Shown one piece after another: positions 12,631-20,674 of a stretch of 36,786 nt of DNA (the first letter of the stretch is position 1; the number at the start of each line of letters is the position of its first letter). The position numbers and the translations under genes were made by a program. This DNA is from SZAS-103 sp964640525 (lineage in GTDB: Bacteria > Pseudomonadota > Gammaproteobacteria > Xanthomonadales > Xanthomonadaceae): the NCBI GenBank assembly GCA_964640525.1, contig CAZXGS010000031.1, forward strand, positions 1 to 36,786. Reading direction: 5' to 3'. Below the pieces are notes generated by a model. The model made no database searches, had not been told where the DNA came from, and saw nothing but the letters and a program-made list of their open reading frames with translations.

Positions 12631-13908
12631 TCAGTCGAGCTGGCGGGAGACCGTCTCGGCGGCTGGCGGCGAGGGCAGCTCCGCGGTGGCGACCACGACG
12701 CGGTTGCGCCCGCCGCGTTTGGCCGCGTACAGCGCGGTGTCGGCGTGGGCGAACAGGTCCTCGGCGTGGAAGCCGTGGTCGCGGTCGGCGCGCGCGATGC
12801 CCATGCTCAGGCTCAGGCCCGACAAGGGTGGCGTGGTGGTGCTCGCGGCGGCGACGACGCCAAGGCGGATGGCCTCGGCGATCGCCGCGGTTTCGCCCGG
12901 GGCGCGATCGGCACATGCAATCAGGAACTCGTCGCCGCCAAAACGGCCCAGCAGGTCGTCGCTGTTCAAGTGCTGGTGGACGACACCGACGACCACCTTG
13001 AGCGCGGTGTCGCCCGCAAGGTGTCCCTGCTGGTCGTTGATCTGCTTGAAGTGGTCGCAGTCGAACACGATCAGATCCAGCGGGCGACCGAACCGCGCCA
13101 GGTGTTCGAGCAGCTTGCGCAGCTCCTCGGCGAATGCGCGGCGGTTGAGGATGCCGGTCAGCGGATCGTTGGTGGCTTGCTGGCGAAGCTGTTCGGAGGC
13201 ACTGCGCAGGCTGCGTCGCTCGGCATCCAGCACTTTTTGCTGGCGCAGCAGTCGCTCGCTCTGGCTGGTCAGCTTCGCCTGGCGGCGCATCGACAGCCCC
13301 AGCAGCACCAGGAACGCCGGGAACAGCACGCCGACCCACACCACCCAGCGCGGCACGGTCGAGACGACGCGATCGACGATGCGTGTGCGGGCAGGTACGG
13401 GTTGCGCCGATGCCGCGGTTGCATCGGTCCGGGTCGCCTCCGTGGGATCGGTGACATGGATGGTCACCAACGCCGGCGAGGTGGCAGGAGCTTGCGTGGT
13501 GCTGGGGTTCGCTTCGGTCGGTGCTGCTGGAGGCTGCTCCGATGTCGCCGGTGTGCTGGCTTCCAGTGCAGGCGCAGGCGGCTGGGTCGGGCCGTCCGGT
13601 GCCGCAGGTCGCAAGCCGGCCCGGTCATGCGGCGCGGGTGGCGGGAGCCCTCGCGCAGGATCGCCCCAGGGCGGTGGCGGCGGTCGCTGATTTCCTTCCG
13701 GTGGTGGCGGCGGTCGCAGGCCCGGCGGAGGTCGTTGGCCGAGCGGTGGTCGTTGGTCGGGCGGTGGTCGTTGGCCTGGCGGTGGCATCTGTGCATTGGC
13801 CATGCTGGCCAGCAGGACCAGCGCACCTGCGCATGCCAGTGCGATGGCGCAGCAGCGGACGCGCGATGCCAAGGCGTTGCGTGCAGGCGGGCAGGTCGCG
13901 GCATGCAT
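12631..13908 (-). CDS. Membrane-anchored GGDEF protein with proline-rich periplasmic region
   Basis: Probable diguanylate cyclase making c-di-GMP, 425 residues. A signal peptide or first membrane segment covers about residues 18-39. A long Pro/Ala/Thr-rich region (about 41-180) opens with RPPPGQ-like hexapeptide repeats (about 45-70). A membrane segment at about 188-207 is followed by a short coiled coil (about 208-245) and a GGDEF domain (about 248-405). The active-site motif GGDEF is intact at 324-328, and FDCDHFKQIND provides the metal and substrate side. At the inhibitory-site position the sequence is NSDD instead of RxxD, so product inhibition through that site is probably absent. No known sensor domain is visible. 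It starts 29 bases after the MATE gene stop and is probably co-transcribed with it. Confidence 0.9.
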   Translation of the reverse strand: MHAATCPPARNALASRVRCCAIALACAGALVLLASMANAQMPPPGQRPPPDQRPPLGQRPPPGLRPPPPPEGNQRPPPPPWGDPARGLPPPAPHDRAGLRPAAPDGPTQPPAPALEASTPATSEQPPAAPTEANPSTTQAPATSPALVTIHVTDPTEATRTDATAASAQPVPARTRIVDRVVSTVPRWVVWVGVLFPAFLVLLGLSMRRQAKLTSQSERLLRQQKVLDAERRSLRSASEQLRQQATNDPLTGILNRRAFAEELRKLLEHLARFGRPLDLIVFDCDHFKQINDQQGHLAGDTALKVVVGVVHQHLNSDDLLGRFGGDEFLIACADRAPGETAAIAEAIRLGVVAAASTTTPPLSGLSLSMGIARADRDHGFHAEDLFAHADTALYAAKRGGRNRVVVATAELPSPPAAETVSRQLD

Positions 13909-13937
13909 GGCATTCGGTCTGGAAAATGACCCCGCAG

Positions 13938-15302
13938 TTACGATACGCCAACCGCGATGGGCATGGACAGGCGACTGCGGAACTGCCCGCGCAGCAGCCA
14001 CAGACTGGTCAATGCCTGCAGGCTGACGGTGGCCACCGACAGGTGCCACAGGTCCTCCAGCCGGAAGCCGGGACGGTGCGAGAGCAGCAAGCCGGGAATG
14101 GCGAACGTGAACAGCCGCGAACCACTGCTGAGCAGCGAGGGCACGGTGTTCCCGAGCGCCTGAAACGTCCCCGAGCAGGTGAAGATCAAACCCGAGGCGA
14201 CGAAGTTCCAGGCGATGATGCGCAACAGGTCGGTCGCCACCAGCAGCGCCTGCGGATCGCGGCCATTGCCGAACGGCCGCACCAGCGCCTCCGGGTGCCA
14301 CTGGCACAGCAGCGTCAGCACCACCATCACCGCGCAGCTTGCCAGCGCGGCGTGGCGGAAGGTCGCGCGCACGCGATCGTGAAGGCCGGCGCCCATGTTC
14401 TGTCCGGCAATCGGCGAAACCGCGAAGGCGATCGCCATCGCCGGCAGGAACACCGCCTGCATCACCCGCGAGCCGATGCCGTAGCCGGCCTGCGCGGATG
14501 CGCCGAAGTCGCGGATGATGAAGTAGATGGTCACGACCAGCACGAACATCAGCGCGAACTCGCCGCCGGCCGGCAAGCCGATCGCCAGGATCCGCCGGCA
14601 CGCCGGCGGATGCGGCTTGACCAGCACGGGCTGGAAGCCGACGAAGGTTTCCAGGCGCAGGAAATACACCACCATCAGCACGACCCCGACGGCCATCGAC
14701 AGGCTCGTTGCCAGCCCCGCGCCGGCAACCCCGAGCGGATGCCCGGTGCCCCAGCCGGCGATCAGCACCGGGGCGAGGATCGCATTGATGAGCACGGCGG
14801 CGATCTGCACGATCATGCCCGGCATCGCCAGACCGGTGCCGCGCAGGGCCGCGCCCATCGCCACCACCGCGAATTGCAGCGCCATGCCGGGCAGGAACCA
14901 GAGCAGGTAGGTGTGCGCCGCCTGCGCGGTCGCGGCATCGGCGCCCAGCGTGCTGGCGTAGAACCCGGCCACTGCGTATCCGATCACCAGCGTTCCCAGC
15001 CCGCACAGCGTCGCCAGCAGCAGGGACTGGTTGTAGATCAGGTTGGCGTCGTCGCGGTCCTTGCGGCCAGCCGCCTGCGCGATCAGGGTGGTGGTGCCGA
15101 TCGCCAGCACCTGGGTCAGCGCCAGGATCAGGAACGAAATGTTGCCCGCTGCGCCGACCCCGGCGATCGCGGCGTCGCCAAGATGGGAGACGAAATACAG
15201 ATCCACCAGCACGTACATGGTCTGGAAGAACATGCCCAGCGCGATCGGCAGCGCCATCCTGGCGAGATGGCGGGGGATCGAGCCGACGGTGAGATCGTGC
15301 AT
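13938..15302 (-). CDS. MATE family efflux transporter
   Basis: Inner-membrane multidrug and toxin extrusion protein, exporting organic cations or drugs in exchange for Na+ or H+; substrates cannot be read from the sequence. The 454 residues are almost entirely hydrophobic helices, as expected for 12 membrane segments. The family-typical start is HDLTVGSIPRHLARMALPIA, followed by LVDLYFVSHLGDAAIAGVG. The second half repeats the pattern with GLPAGGEFALMF and GQNMGAG. The ATG at 15302 is chosen to match the family start; the frame could be extended 19 codons to a GTG at 15359, but neither site has a good Shine-Dalgarno sequence. It is divergent from the transglycosylase gene at 15426 and upstream of the GGDEF gene. 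Confidence 0.93.
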   Translation of the reverse strand: MHDLTVGSIPRHLARMALPIALGMFFQTMYVLVDLYFVSHLGDAAIAGVGAAGNISFLILALTQVLAIGTTTLIAQAAGRKDRDDANLIYNQSLLLATLCGLGTLVIGYAVAGFYASTLGADAATAQAAHTYLLWFLPGMALQFAVVAMGAALRGTGLAMPGMIVQIAAVLINAILAPVLIAGWGTGHPLGVAGAGLATSLSMAVGVVLMVVYFLRLETFVGFQPVLVKPHPPACRRILAIGLPAGGEFALMFVLVVTIYFIIRDFGASAQAGYGIGSRVMQAVFLPAMAIAFAVSPIAGQNMGAGLHDRVRATFRHAALASCAVMVVLTLLCQWHPEALVRPFGNGRDPQALLVATDLLRIIAWNFVASGLIFTCSGTFQALGNTVPSLLSSGSRLFTFAIPGLLLSHRPGFRLEDLWHLSVATVSLQALTSLWLLRGQFRSRLSMPIAVGVS

Positions 15303-15425
15303 GGCGAAGGCGTGTGGAAGCGTCCGCGGAAGGTACGGCAGGGGCAACCGGATCGCCACTGACAGATGTCACCGGCATGACTTCCGGCTGGCGCGGGCGT
15401 GATGCCGGGCATGCGAGGATGGTGC

Positions 15426-16208
15426 ATGAACTTGCGAAACCTCCGCCTGGCGTGGGTGCTGGCCGCGCTGACGCTGGTGCCGGTCGTGCAGGCGCGCACG
15501 GTGTACCGTTGCCTGCGCGATGGCAGCGTCAGCCTGTCCACCGCGCCCGAGCCCGGCTCGCGCTGCCAGGCCCGGTTGGTGGCCGACGATGCGGCGAAGC
15601 TGCCCAACCTGTGGGGCGTCGATGGCACCCGCAGCGGCGCCATCTACGCGCGCATGCAGGACGGGGTGATGGTGTACGGCACCCGTGAGCTGCCAGGCGC
15701 GACGCGGTTGATGGCCTTCACCGTCACCCCGCCGCCGGGTTCCCCGGCCCATCCGGGGCTGGGCCGGCTCGGCCAGCCGATGACCCACGTCGAGGCCGCG
15801 GCCTTCGCCGCCGCTGCCCGCGCCAACGGCATCGACGACGCCTGGCTGCGCGCGGTGGCGCATGCCGAAAGCGGCATGCAGGCCGATGCCGTCTCGCCCA
15901 AGGGCGCGCAGGGCATCATGCAGTTGATGCCGCAGGTCGCGGCCAGCTACCGCGTGGCCGACCCCTTCCAGCCGGCGCAAGCGATCGCCGGCGGCGCGCA
16001 CTACCTGGGCGACCTGCTGCGCCGCTACCGTGGCGATCGTCGTCTGGCGACGGCCGCCTACAATGCGGGCGCCGGCGCGGTGCAGCGTTATGGCGGTGTC
16101 CCGCCGTACGCGGAAACGCAGGCCTATGTGGATCGCGTCGAAGCGCTGTACCTGCTGTACGATCGTGCGCTGGTGTCGACGCCCATTGCGGGTCGACGGC
16201 GCCGTTGA
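15426..16208 (+). CDS. Exported SLT-type lytic transglycosylase
   Basis: Periplasmic soluble-lytic-transglycosylase-like enzyme of 260 residues. A signal peptide (residues 1-23) is followed by a DUF4124-like stretch, TVYRCLRDGSVSLSTAPEPG. The GH23 catalytic domain starts at about 119: Glu148 in VAHAESGMQADAVSPKGAQG, then IMQLMP, ATAAYNAGAGAV and YGGVPPYAET, which are the standard SLT motifs. The ATG at 15426 is well supported by GAGG 7-8 bases upstream. A single-domain enzyme with this N-terminal piece is common in the Xanthomonadaceae. It differs from the MltD-like lipoprotein at 9008 in lacking a lipobox and LysM. Confidence 0.92.
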   Translation: MNLRNLRLAWVLAALTLVPVVQARTVYRCLRDGSVSLSTAPEPGSRCQARLVADDAAKLPNLWGVDGTRSGAIYARMQDGVMVYGTRELPGATRLMAFTVTPPPGSPAHPGLGRLGQPMTHVEAAAFAAAARANGIDDAWLRAVAHAESGMQADAVSPKGAQGIMQLMPQVAASYRVADPFQPAQAIAGGAHYLGDLLRRYRGDRRLATAAYNAGAGAVQRYGGVPPYAETQAYVDRVEALYLLYDRALVSTPIAGRRRR

Positions 16209-16240
16209 TGAGCCCCGCATTCCTTCCCGGAGACTTCGCG

Positions 16241-16609
16241 ATGATCGGCTATGTCACCCTCGGCACCAACGACATCCAGCGCGCGGCGTCGTTCTACGAC
16301 AGCCTGCTTGGCGAGCTTGGCGCGAAGCGGTTCATGGAGTTCGAGCGCTTCATCGCCTGGGCGCAGTCGCCGTCGCGCCCGGGCTTGGCGGTCGCGCTTC
16401 CCTACGATGGCAACAAGGCCACCGTCGGCAATGGCGTGATGGTGGCGCTGGCGGTGGACAGTCGCGACAAGGTCGACGCGATCCATCGCAAGGCGCTGGA
16501 ACTGGGCGCCACCGATGAGGGTCCGGTCGGCCCGCGAGGCGATGGTTTCTACGCCGGCTATTTTCGCGATCTGGACGGCAACAAGCTGAACGTGTTCTTC
16601 ATGGGCTGA
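16241..16609 (+). CDS. VOC family protein (glyoxalase/bleomycin-resistance fold)
   Basis: A 122-residue single-domain protein of the vicinal oxygen chelate superfamily, which contains lyases, dioxygenases and drug-binding proteins; the substrate is unknown. It begins IGYVTLGTNDIQRAASFYDS and ends YAGYFRDLDGNKLNVFF, the usual opening and closing strands of the fold. The ATG at 16241 is preferred because GGAG lies 8 bases before it and it matches the family start. The same frame also offers an ATG at 16208 that overlaps the transglycosylase stop. Confidence 0.88.
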   Translation: MIGYVTLGTNDIQRAASFYDSLLGELGAKRFMEFERFIAWAQSPSRPGLAVALPYDGNKATVGNGVMVALAVDSRDKVDAIHRKALELGATDEGPVGPRGDGFYAGYFRDLDGNKLNVFFMG

Positions 16610-16656
16610 TCCCGCGTCGCGGCGAAGCGGCAAGGGCAGGGCAGGGAGCGACGAAC

Positions 16657-17052
16657 ATGCGTATCGAACTGCAGATGCTGGCTTGGGGCGCGGTGCTGGG
16701 TTTGGTTCAACTGTTCCTGGTGGTGGTCGGCGGGATGCGCCAGCGAAGCGTCACCTGGCGGGTCGGTGCCCGCGATGACACGCCGCCGCCGCTGACCGGC
16801 GTCCCGGCGCGGCTGGAGCGGGCCCAGCGCAACTTCATGGAGACCTTTCCGCTGTTTGCCGCCGCCGTGCTGGTGCTGGCCGCCAGCGGGCGCGCCGACG
16901 CAAACAGCGCGCTGGGTGCGCAGTTGTGGTTGGGTGCGCGGGTCGCCTATGTCCCCTTGTATGCGGCCGGGGTGGCGTGGGTGCGCTCGCTGGCGTGGGC
17001 GGCAGCGCTCGTCGGGTTAGCGATGGTGCTTCTTCCGCTTCTTCACGGATGA
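16657..17052 (+). CDS. MAPEG family membrane protein
   Basis: A 131-residue integral membrane protein with four hydrophobic segments. Family markers are ARLERAQRNFMETFPLFAAA in the second helix region and ARVAYVPLYAAGV later; the first matches the RxxxNxxE-type glutathione-binding region of eicosanoid and glutathione-metabolism proteins. Bacterial members are mostly uncharacterised. GGAG precedes the ATG. The last 36 bases of the gene overlap the 3' end of the gene on the opposite strand. Confidence 0.9.
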   Translation: MRIELQMLAWGAVLGLVQLFLVVVGGMRQRSVTWRVGARDDTPPPLTGVPARLERAQRNFMETFPLFAAAVLVLAASGRADANSALGAQLWLGARVAYVPLYAAGVAWVRSLAWAAALVGLAMVLLPLLHG

Positions 17053-17631
17053 TTTCGACGCTCCGGCCGGCGGCGGTGCGCTGGCGCCGATGGCGAGGTA
17101 ATTGCCGGCTTTCGGCGGCGCCACGCTGTGGACGGTCTGCGCCGGGTTGATCCGGTAGGCCAGCGCGCAGTGCCAGTCGCCACCCATGTCCTTCCAGCAC
17201 AGGCCGGCGTGCTGGTAGAAGTTCTGGTAGCGGCACGCGTGGCCAGGGTTGGCCAGCCATTCGGGGCTGGATTTGCGCTGGCACTGGTAGATGCGGAAGT
17301 CACCGCTGATCGGGTACACCGGCAGGCTGGGGTCGGCGCGCACGGCCAGGGTGTCTTTCGCCGGATCGTACGCGCGCGGGGTGGACGAAACCGACAGCCG
17401 CACCTCGCCGAGCAAGTAGAGCACCGATCCGTGGTCGCCGACCCTTTCCATGTCGCAGGCCAGGAAGCGCAACGCTTGCTGAAAGCTGGGTCCACCCTTG
17501 ATCGGCAGATCGCGCAGCGGGCAGATCGCCGGGTCGCGCGCACCGAAATCCGCGCCGATGGTGGCCAGCGCCGGCCATGGCAGCAACGCCAGCAGGATTG
17601 CGGGGACGATTTGGGCGGCGCCGAAGGTCAT
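17017..17631 (-). CDS. Hypothetical exported Cys-rich protein
   Basis: I do not recognise this 204-residue protein. It has a signal peptide (residues 1-23, ending WPALA). A region of about 140 residues contains six cysteines (in AICPLRD, FLACDME, YQCQRK, HACRYQ, GLCWKD and WHCALAY), which suggests disulfide bonds in the periplasm. A Pro/Ala stretch then leads to a strongly basic tail, KKRKKHHR. The ATG at 17631 is chosen because it places the signal peptide correctly. The gene is convergent with the MAPEG gene and shares its last 36 bases with it on the other strand. It is read away from yceD, whose promoter lies about 80 bases beyond its start. Confidence 0.72.
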   Translation of the reverse strand: MTFGAAQIVPAILLALLPWPALATIGADFGARDPAICPLRDLPIKGGPSFQQALRFLACDMERVGDHGSVLYLLGEVRLSVSSTPRAYDPAKDTLAVRADPSLPVYPISGDFRIYQCQRKSSPEWLANPGHACRYQNFYQHAGLCWKDMGGDWHCALAYRINPAQTVHSVAPPKAGNYLAIGASAPPPAGASKSSVKKRKKHHR

Positions 17632-17713
17632 GCGTCGCAGGCTACCCCGGGTGCGCCAAGGGTGACAAGCCGCTGCCGGGTGCGCCCGTGGCAACGGCCA
17701 GGATTGCCTGCGA

Positions 17714-17742
17714 TTGACCCGCCGCCTGCGAGCCCGTATCCT
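17714..17742 (+). promoter_or_regulatory. Sigma-70 promoter of yceD-rpmF-fabH
   Basis: TTGACC (17714-17719) and TATCCT (17737-17742) are separated by exactly 17 bases. The expected transcription start at about 17749 is only 2-3 bases before the yceD ATG at 17752, leaving no room for a Shine-Dalgarno sequence. Confidence 0.6.
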
Positions 17743-17751
17743 TTGCCGCTT

Positions 17752-18297
17752 ATGTCCGCAGGCCTACCCGCGTCGCTGGATGCATGGCGCATGCTGGCGG
17801 CGCGGCGCAGCTTTGCAGGCGTCTTGCCGTTGCAGTCGATGCCGCGGCTGTGCGAGGCGCTGGAGCAGCCCGATGGCGATTGCCAGTACGAGCTGGCGTT
17901 CGATCGTGGGACGCTGGACGTGCCGCACATCGCGATCCGCGCCCGCGCGCAGTTGCCGTTGCTGTGCCAGCGCAGCCTCAAGCGCTTCCTGTTGCCGGTG
18001 GAGGTGACGCAGAAGCTGGCGCTGGTGGCAGACGAAGATCAGGAAGCCGCGTTGCCGGAAGGCTACGAGGCGTTGGTGGTGGACGCGGAGGGCACGATCC
18101 ATCCGGCGCAGTTGATCGAGGACGAATTGATCCTCGCGCTGCCGGTGGTGGCGGTCGATCCGGCCACCGAGCCGGTGGCGCTGAGCTGGCCGGCGTCGGG
18201 ACGAGAAGTGGCAGCGGCCGAGGAGACAGCGGCGCGCGCCAATCCGTTCGCGGTACTGGCGGAACTGAAGAACAAGAAGCAACCCCATCGGCCCTGA
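17752..18297 (+). CDS. yceD: YceD/DUF177 family protein
   Basis: YceD (DUF177) is a widespread small protein almost always encoded directly before rpmF; it is linked to 23S rRNA processing and ribosome assembly in plants and bacteria. The 181-residue length and position fit. The family CxxC-like segment appears as LPLLCQRSLKRF with Cys72 present, but the second cysteine of the usual CQRC is Ser here. The acidic ALPVVAVDP strand and the final ANPFAVLAELK segment are typical. The ATG at 17752 follows a good promoter by 9 bases, so the message is probably leaderless. The rpmF gene begins 29 bases after the stop. Confidence 0.9.
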   Translation: MSAGLPASLDAWRMLAARRSFAGVLPLQSMPRLCEALEQPDGDCQYELAFDRGTLDVPHIAIRARAQLPLLCQRSLKRFLLPVEVTQKLALVADEDQEAALPEGYEALVVDAEGTIHPAQLIEDELILALPVVAVDPATEPVALSWPASGREVAAAEETAARANPFAVLAELKNKKQPHRP

Positions 18298-18326
18298 CCG
18301 GCCGGACGCACCATTCGGAGAACAAC

Positions 18327-18521
18327 ATGGCTGTGCAGAAGTCCCGCGTTTCCCCGTCCCGCAAGGGCATGCGCCAGGCCCACGACGCCCTCAGCGCCAA
18401 GCTCCTGTCCACCGACAAGACCAGCGGCGAGACCCACATCCGTCATCACATCACCAAGGACGGCTACTATCGCGGTCGCCGCGTGATCGTGGGCAAGGAC
18501 GCAGTGGAAGCCGAAGACTGA
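18327..18521 (+). CDS. rpmF: Large ribosomal subunit protein bL32
   Basis: A 64-residue basic ribosomal protein of the 50S subunit, starting MAVQKSRVSPSRKGMRQAHD, which is diagnostic for bL32. It lacks the zinc-binding cysteines of some homologues, as is usual in gammaproteobacteria. GGAG lies 6 bases before the ATG. It is the middle gene of the yceD-rpmF-fabH transcript. Confidence 0.98.
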   Translation: MAVQKSRVSPSRKGMRQAHDALSAKLLSTDKTSGETHIRHHITKDGYYRGRRVIVGKDAVEAED

Positions 18522-18558
18522 ACCCGCGCGGCGTGCGCGCAATGGTCTGGAGAACGTG

Positions 18559-19548
18559 GTGACGCAATCCGCGCAGCGCGCGTACGCGCGCATCGCCGGC
18601 ACCGGCAGCTTTCTGCCCGAGAAGGTGCTGACCAACGACGACTTGGCGAAGATCGTCCAGACCAGCGACGAGTGGATCCGCGAGCGCACAGGCATCGCCC
18701 AGCGCCATGTCGCCGCCGAGGGCCAGACCACCAGCGACCTGGCGACCGAGGCCGGTCGTCGCGCCATGGAAGCGGCCGGCGTGACCGGTGCGGACGTGCA
18801 ACTGCTGATCGTCGGCACCACCACCCCCGACCTGATCTTCCCGTCCACCGCCTGCCTGGTGCAGAACAACCTGGGCGCGAACGGCTGCATGGCCTTCGAC
18901 GTCAACGCGGCGTGCTCGGGTTTCATGTACGCGCTGTCGGTCGCCGACCAGTTCATCCGCAGCGGCGCGATCCAGACCGCGCTGGTGATCGGCGCCGAAA
19001 CCCTCACCCGCATGCTCGACTGGTCCGACCGCGGCACCTGCGTGCTGTTCGGCGACGGCGCCGGCGCGGTGGTGCTCAAGGCCGATGCCGAGACCGGCAT
19101 CATCTCCACCCACATGCACGCCGACGGTGCCCACAAGCGCCTGCTGTGGAATCCGGTCGGCGTTTCGGTCGGCTTCAAGCCGGAAGAGAAGAACGCCGGC
19201 GTACGCGTGCTGATGACCGGCAACGAGGTGTTCAAGGTCGCGGTCAAGACCCTGGATGCGGTGGTCGAGGAAGCCCTGGCCGCCAACGGCCTGGAGCGCG
19301 GCGCGATCGACTGGCTGATCCCGCACCAGGCCAACCTGCGCATCATCCAGGCCACCGCCAAGCGCCTGAACATGCCAATGGAGCGGGTCATCGTCACCGT
19401 GGACCGCCACGGCAACACCTCCTCCGGCTCTGTGCCGCTGGCGCTGGACGAGGCGGTGCGTTCGGGCCGCGTGCAGCGCGGCCAGATGCTGCTGCTGGAA
19501 GCCTTCGGCGGCGGCTTCACCTGGGGCTCGGCGCTGCTGCGTTACTGA
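18559..19548 (+). CDS. fabH: 3-oxoacyl-[acyl-carrier-protein] synthase III
   Basis: FabH condenses acetyl-CoA (or another short acyl-CoA) with malonyl-ACP to start fatty-acid synthesis in the cytoplasm. The 329-residue protein has the full catalytic triad: Cys119 in DVNAACSGFMYAL, His256 in IPHQANLRII and Asn286 in DRHGNTSSGS. The C-terminal GGGFTWGSALLRY is typical. Two GTG codons stand side by side at 18556 and 18559; the second is preferred because GGAG then lies 6 bases upstream, the same spacing as for rpmF. It follows rpmF directly, with no plsX between them and no fabD after it, unlike the classical fab cluster. Confidence 0.97.
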   Translation: MTQSAQRAYARIAGTGSFLPEKVLTNDDLAKIVQTSDEWIRERTGIAQRHVAAEGQTTSDLATEAGRRAMEAAGVTGADVQLLIVGTTTPDLIFPSTACLVQNNLGANGCMAFDVNAACSGFMYALSVADQFIRSGAIQTALVIGAETLTRMLDWSDRGTCVLFGDGAGAVVLKADAETGIISTHMHADGAHKRLLWNPVGVSVGFKPEEKNAGVRVLMTGNEVFKVAVKTLDAVVEEALAANGLERGAIDWLIPHQANLRIIQATAKRLNMPMERVIVTVDRHGNTSSGSVPLALDEAVRSGRVQRGQMLLLEAFGGGFTWGSALLRY

Positions 19549-19551
19549 GCA

Positions 19552-19568
19552 GGCGGCTGCCGGCCGCC
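19552..19568 (+). terminator. Hairpin just after fabH
   Basis: GGCGGC (19552-19557) and GCCGCC (19563-19568) form a 6-bp stem with a 5-base loop 4 bases after the fabH stop. No T-run follows, so termination here is uncertain. Confidence 0.3.
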
Positions 19569-19726
19569 AAGCCGGGCGGGCGTGGCAAGTTTCGTCGCCA
19601 CCCGAGGCGTACGTCGGACCCGACACACAGCTTCGGCATCGATCGCGGGTCCGGTTGCGTTCGACACGTTCCATCGCGGGTATCGTTGCTCGGCGGATTC
19701 GGCTGCACGATGGGACCGGGCTGACC

Positions 19727-20445
19727 ATGGCGACCTTCAAGGACCTGCAAGTCACGCTGGACGGCGGCAGCGGCCTGTCGACGCGCGAGCTTGGGCTCGA
19801 CGCCTGCCACGTCGAGAGCGTGTTCCTGTCGCAGCTGCCGCGCGGGTTTCTGATCGACGGCAAGGAAAAGTTCGTGATCGACCTGTGCCAAGGCACGCCG
19901 CGGCCCAACGGGATGCCAAGCCCCGTCATCGACAGCATGCGCTATCGGGACGCCGGATCGGTGGCGATCGTCTCGATCGCGGATTTCGACACGACCTCGA
20001 GTTGTTCGCCGATTTCCACCAGTTCTACCTGCAGGATGAATGGGTCGACGGTGACCTGTCCGATGCCTGGGACGAGCATGCCGAACAGCGCCTGCTGGAC
20101 GTGGCGTTGGGCGTGGTCGGCATCGGCACGGTCCGCAACATGGATGTGCCGGTCTGCGTCGAAATCCTGACTGCGACTCCGGCCCTGGATCTGGACGCCT
20201 TTGATCACGTCGTCGAGTGCGCGCCGGAAGTCGGGAGCGGCCGCATCGTGGTCGCCGGCTGCACGGACTACTTTCCGGACGCCAAGCGGATCGAGGTGCC
20301 GGCCGGCACGTATCGCCTTCGCGCCAGCTTTGCCGGGCTGGACACGTTGTCGTCCGACGGACTGGACGGCGAGGACCGTTACCGCATCCAGCGTTGGCAA
20401 GCTCCCGCCATCGCTCCGATGGTCCTGAAGCAACGGCCGCAATGA
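19727..20445 (+). pseudogene. Frameshifted hypothetical gene, C-terminal part weakly ComJ-like
   Basis: Two protein-like stretches are in different frames. The first starts at the ATG at 19727 and reads sensibly for about 88 residues (FKDLQVTLDGG near its start, IDGKEKFVIDLCQG in the middle) up to IADFD at about 19990. It then degenerates into Ser/Trp/Cys-rich text. The second is in the next frame, from about 19993 to the stop at 20445: ELFADFHQFYLQDEW, VVGIGTVRNMDVPV, VVAGCTDYFPDAKRI and AGTYRLRASFAGLDTL. One missing base near 19991-19995 would join them into a single protein of about 239 residues. The second part faintly resembles the ComJ/Nin nuclease-inhibitor family in its HQF opening and its closing strand. 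Alternatively it is a separate gene using the TTG at 20002. The function is unknown. Confidence 0.6.
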
Positions 20446-20563
20446 CGCGAGGATCGATGCATGCCGCGCATCCGGTACGTCAGGCGTGTTCGTGGCTTTG
20501 CCGCTCGACGTGACATGCGGCCGTCGACGGCGGGCGATCGGTGTGGCTCACCTCGATTTGCGA

Positions 20564-20674
20564 TCAATCCTTTGGATTGGGGAACGCGCTGAATCCGCTC
20601 ACCTCGTCCTCGCGGATGTCCTGCATGGATCCGGCCCGGTCCAGGATCACGGTGATGTGGCTGCGCTCCGTCAT
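20564..20674 (-). pseudogene. 5' stub of a von Willebrand A domain gene
   Basis: From the ATG at 20674 the frame gives 36 residues: MTERSHITVILDRAGSMQD, then DEVSGFSAF and a stop. This matches the opening of bacterial VWA proteins, where the DxSxS metal-site motif is followed by an IRxDxxxGFNxF stretch. The middle Ser of DxSxS is Ala here, so the site is already damaged. No further VWA sequence is seen in any frame down to 20446. The stop falls in a small hairpin, CAATCC-TTT-GGATTG (20565-20579). It lies 219 bases from tRNA-Arg on the same strand. Confidence 0.6.

Noticed and set aside
13909..15378. Upstream extension of the GGDEF frame through the MATE gene
   Set aside because: The frame stays open, but the text is Arg/Gly/Asp-rich shadow sequence of the MATE gene. 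The protein start at 13908 gives a proper signal peptide.
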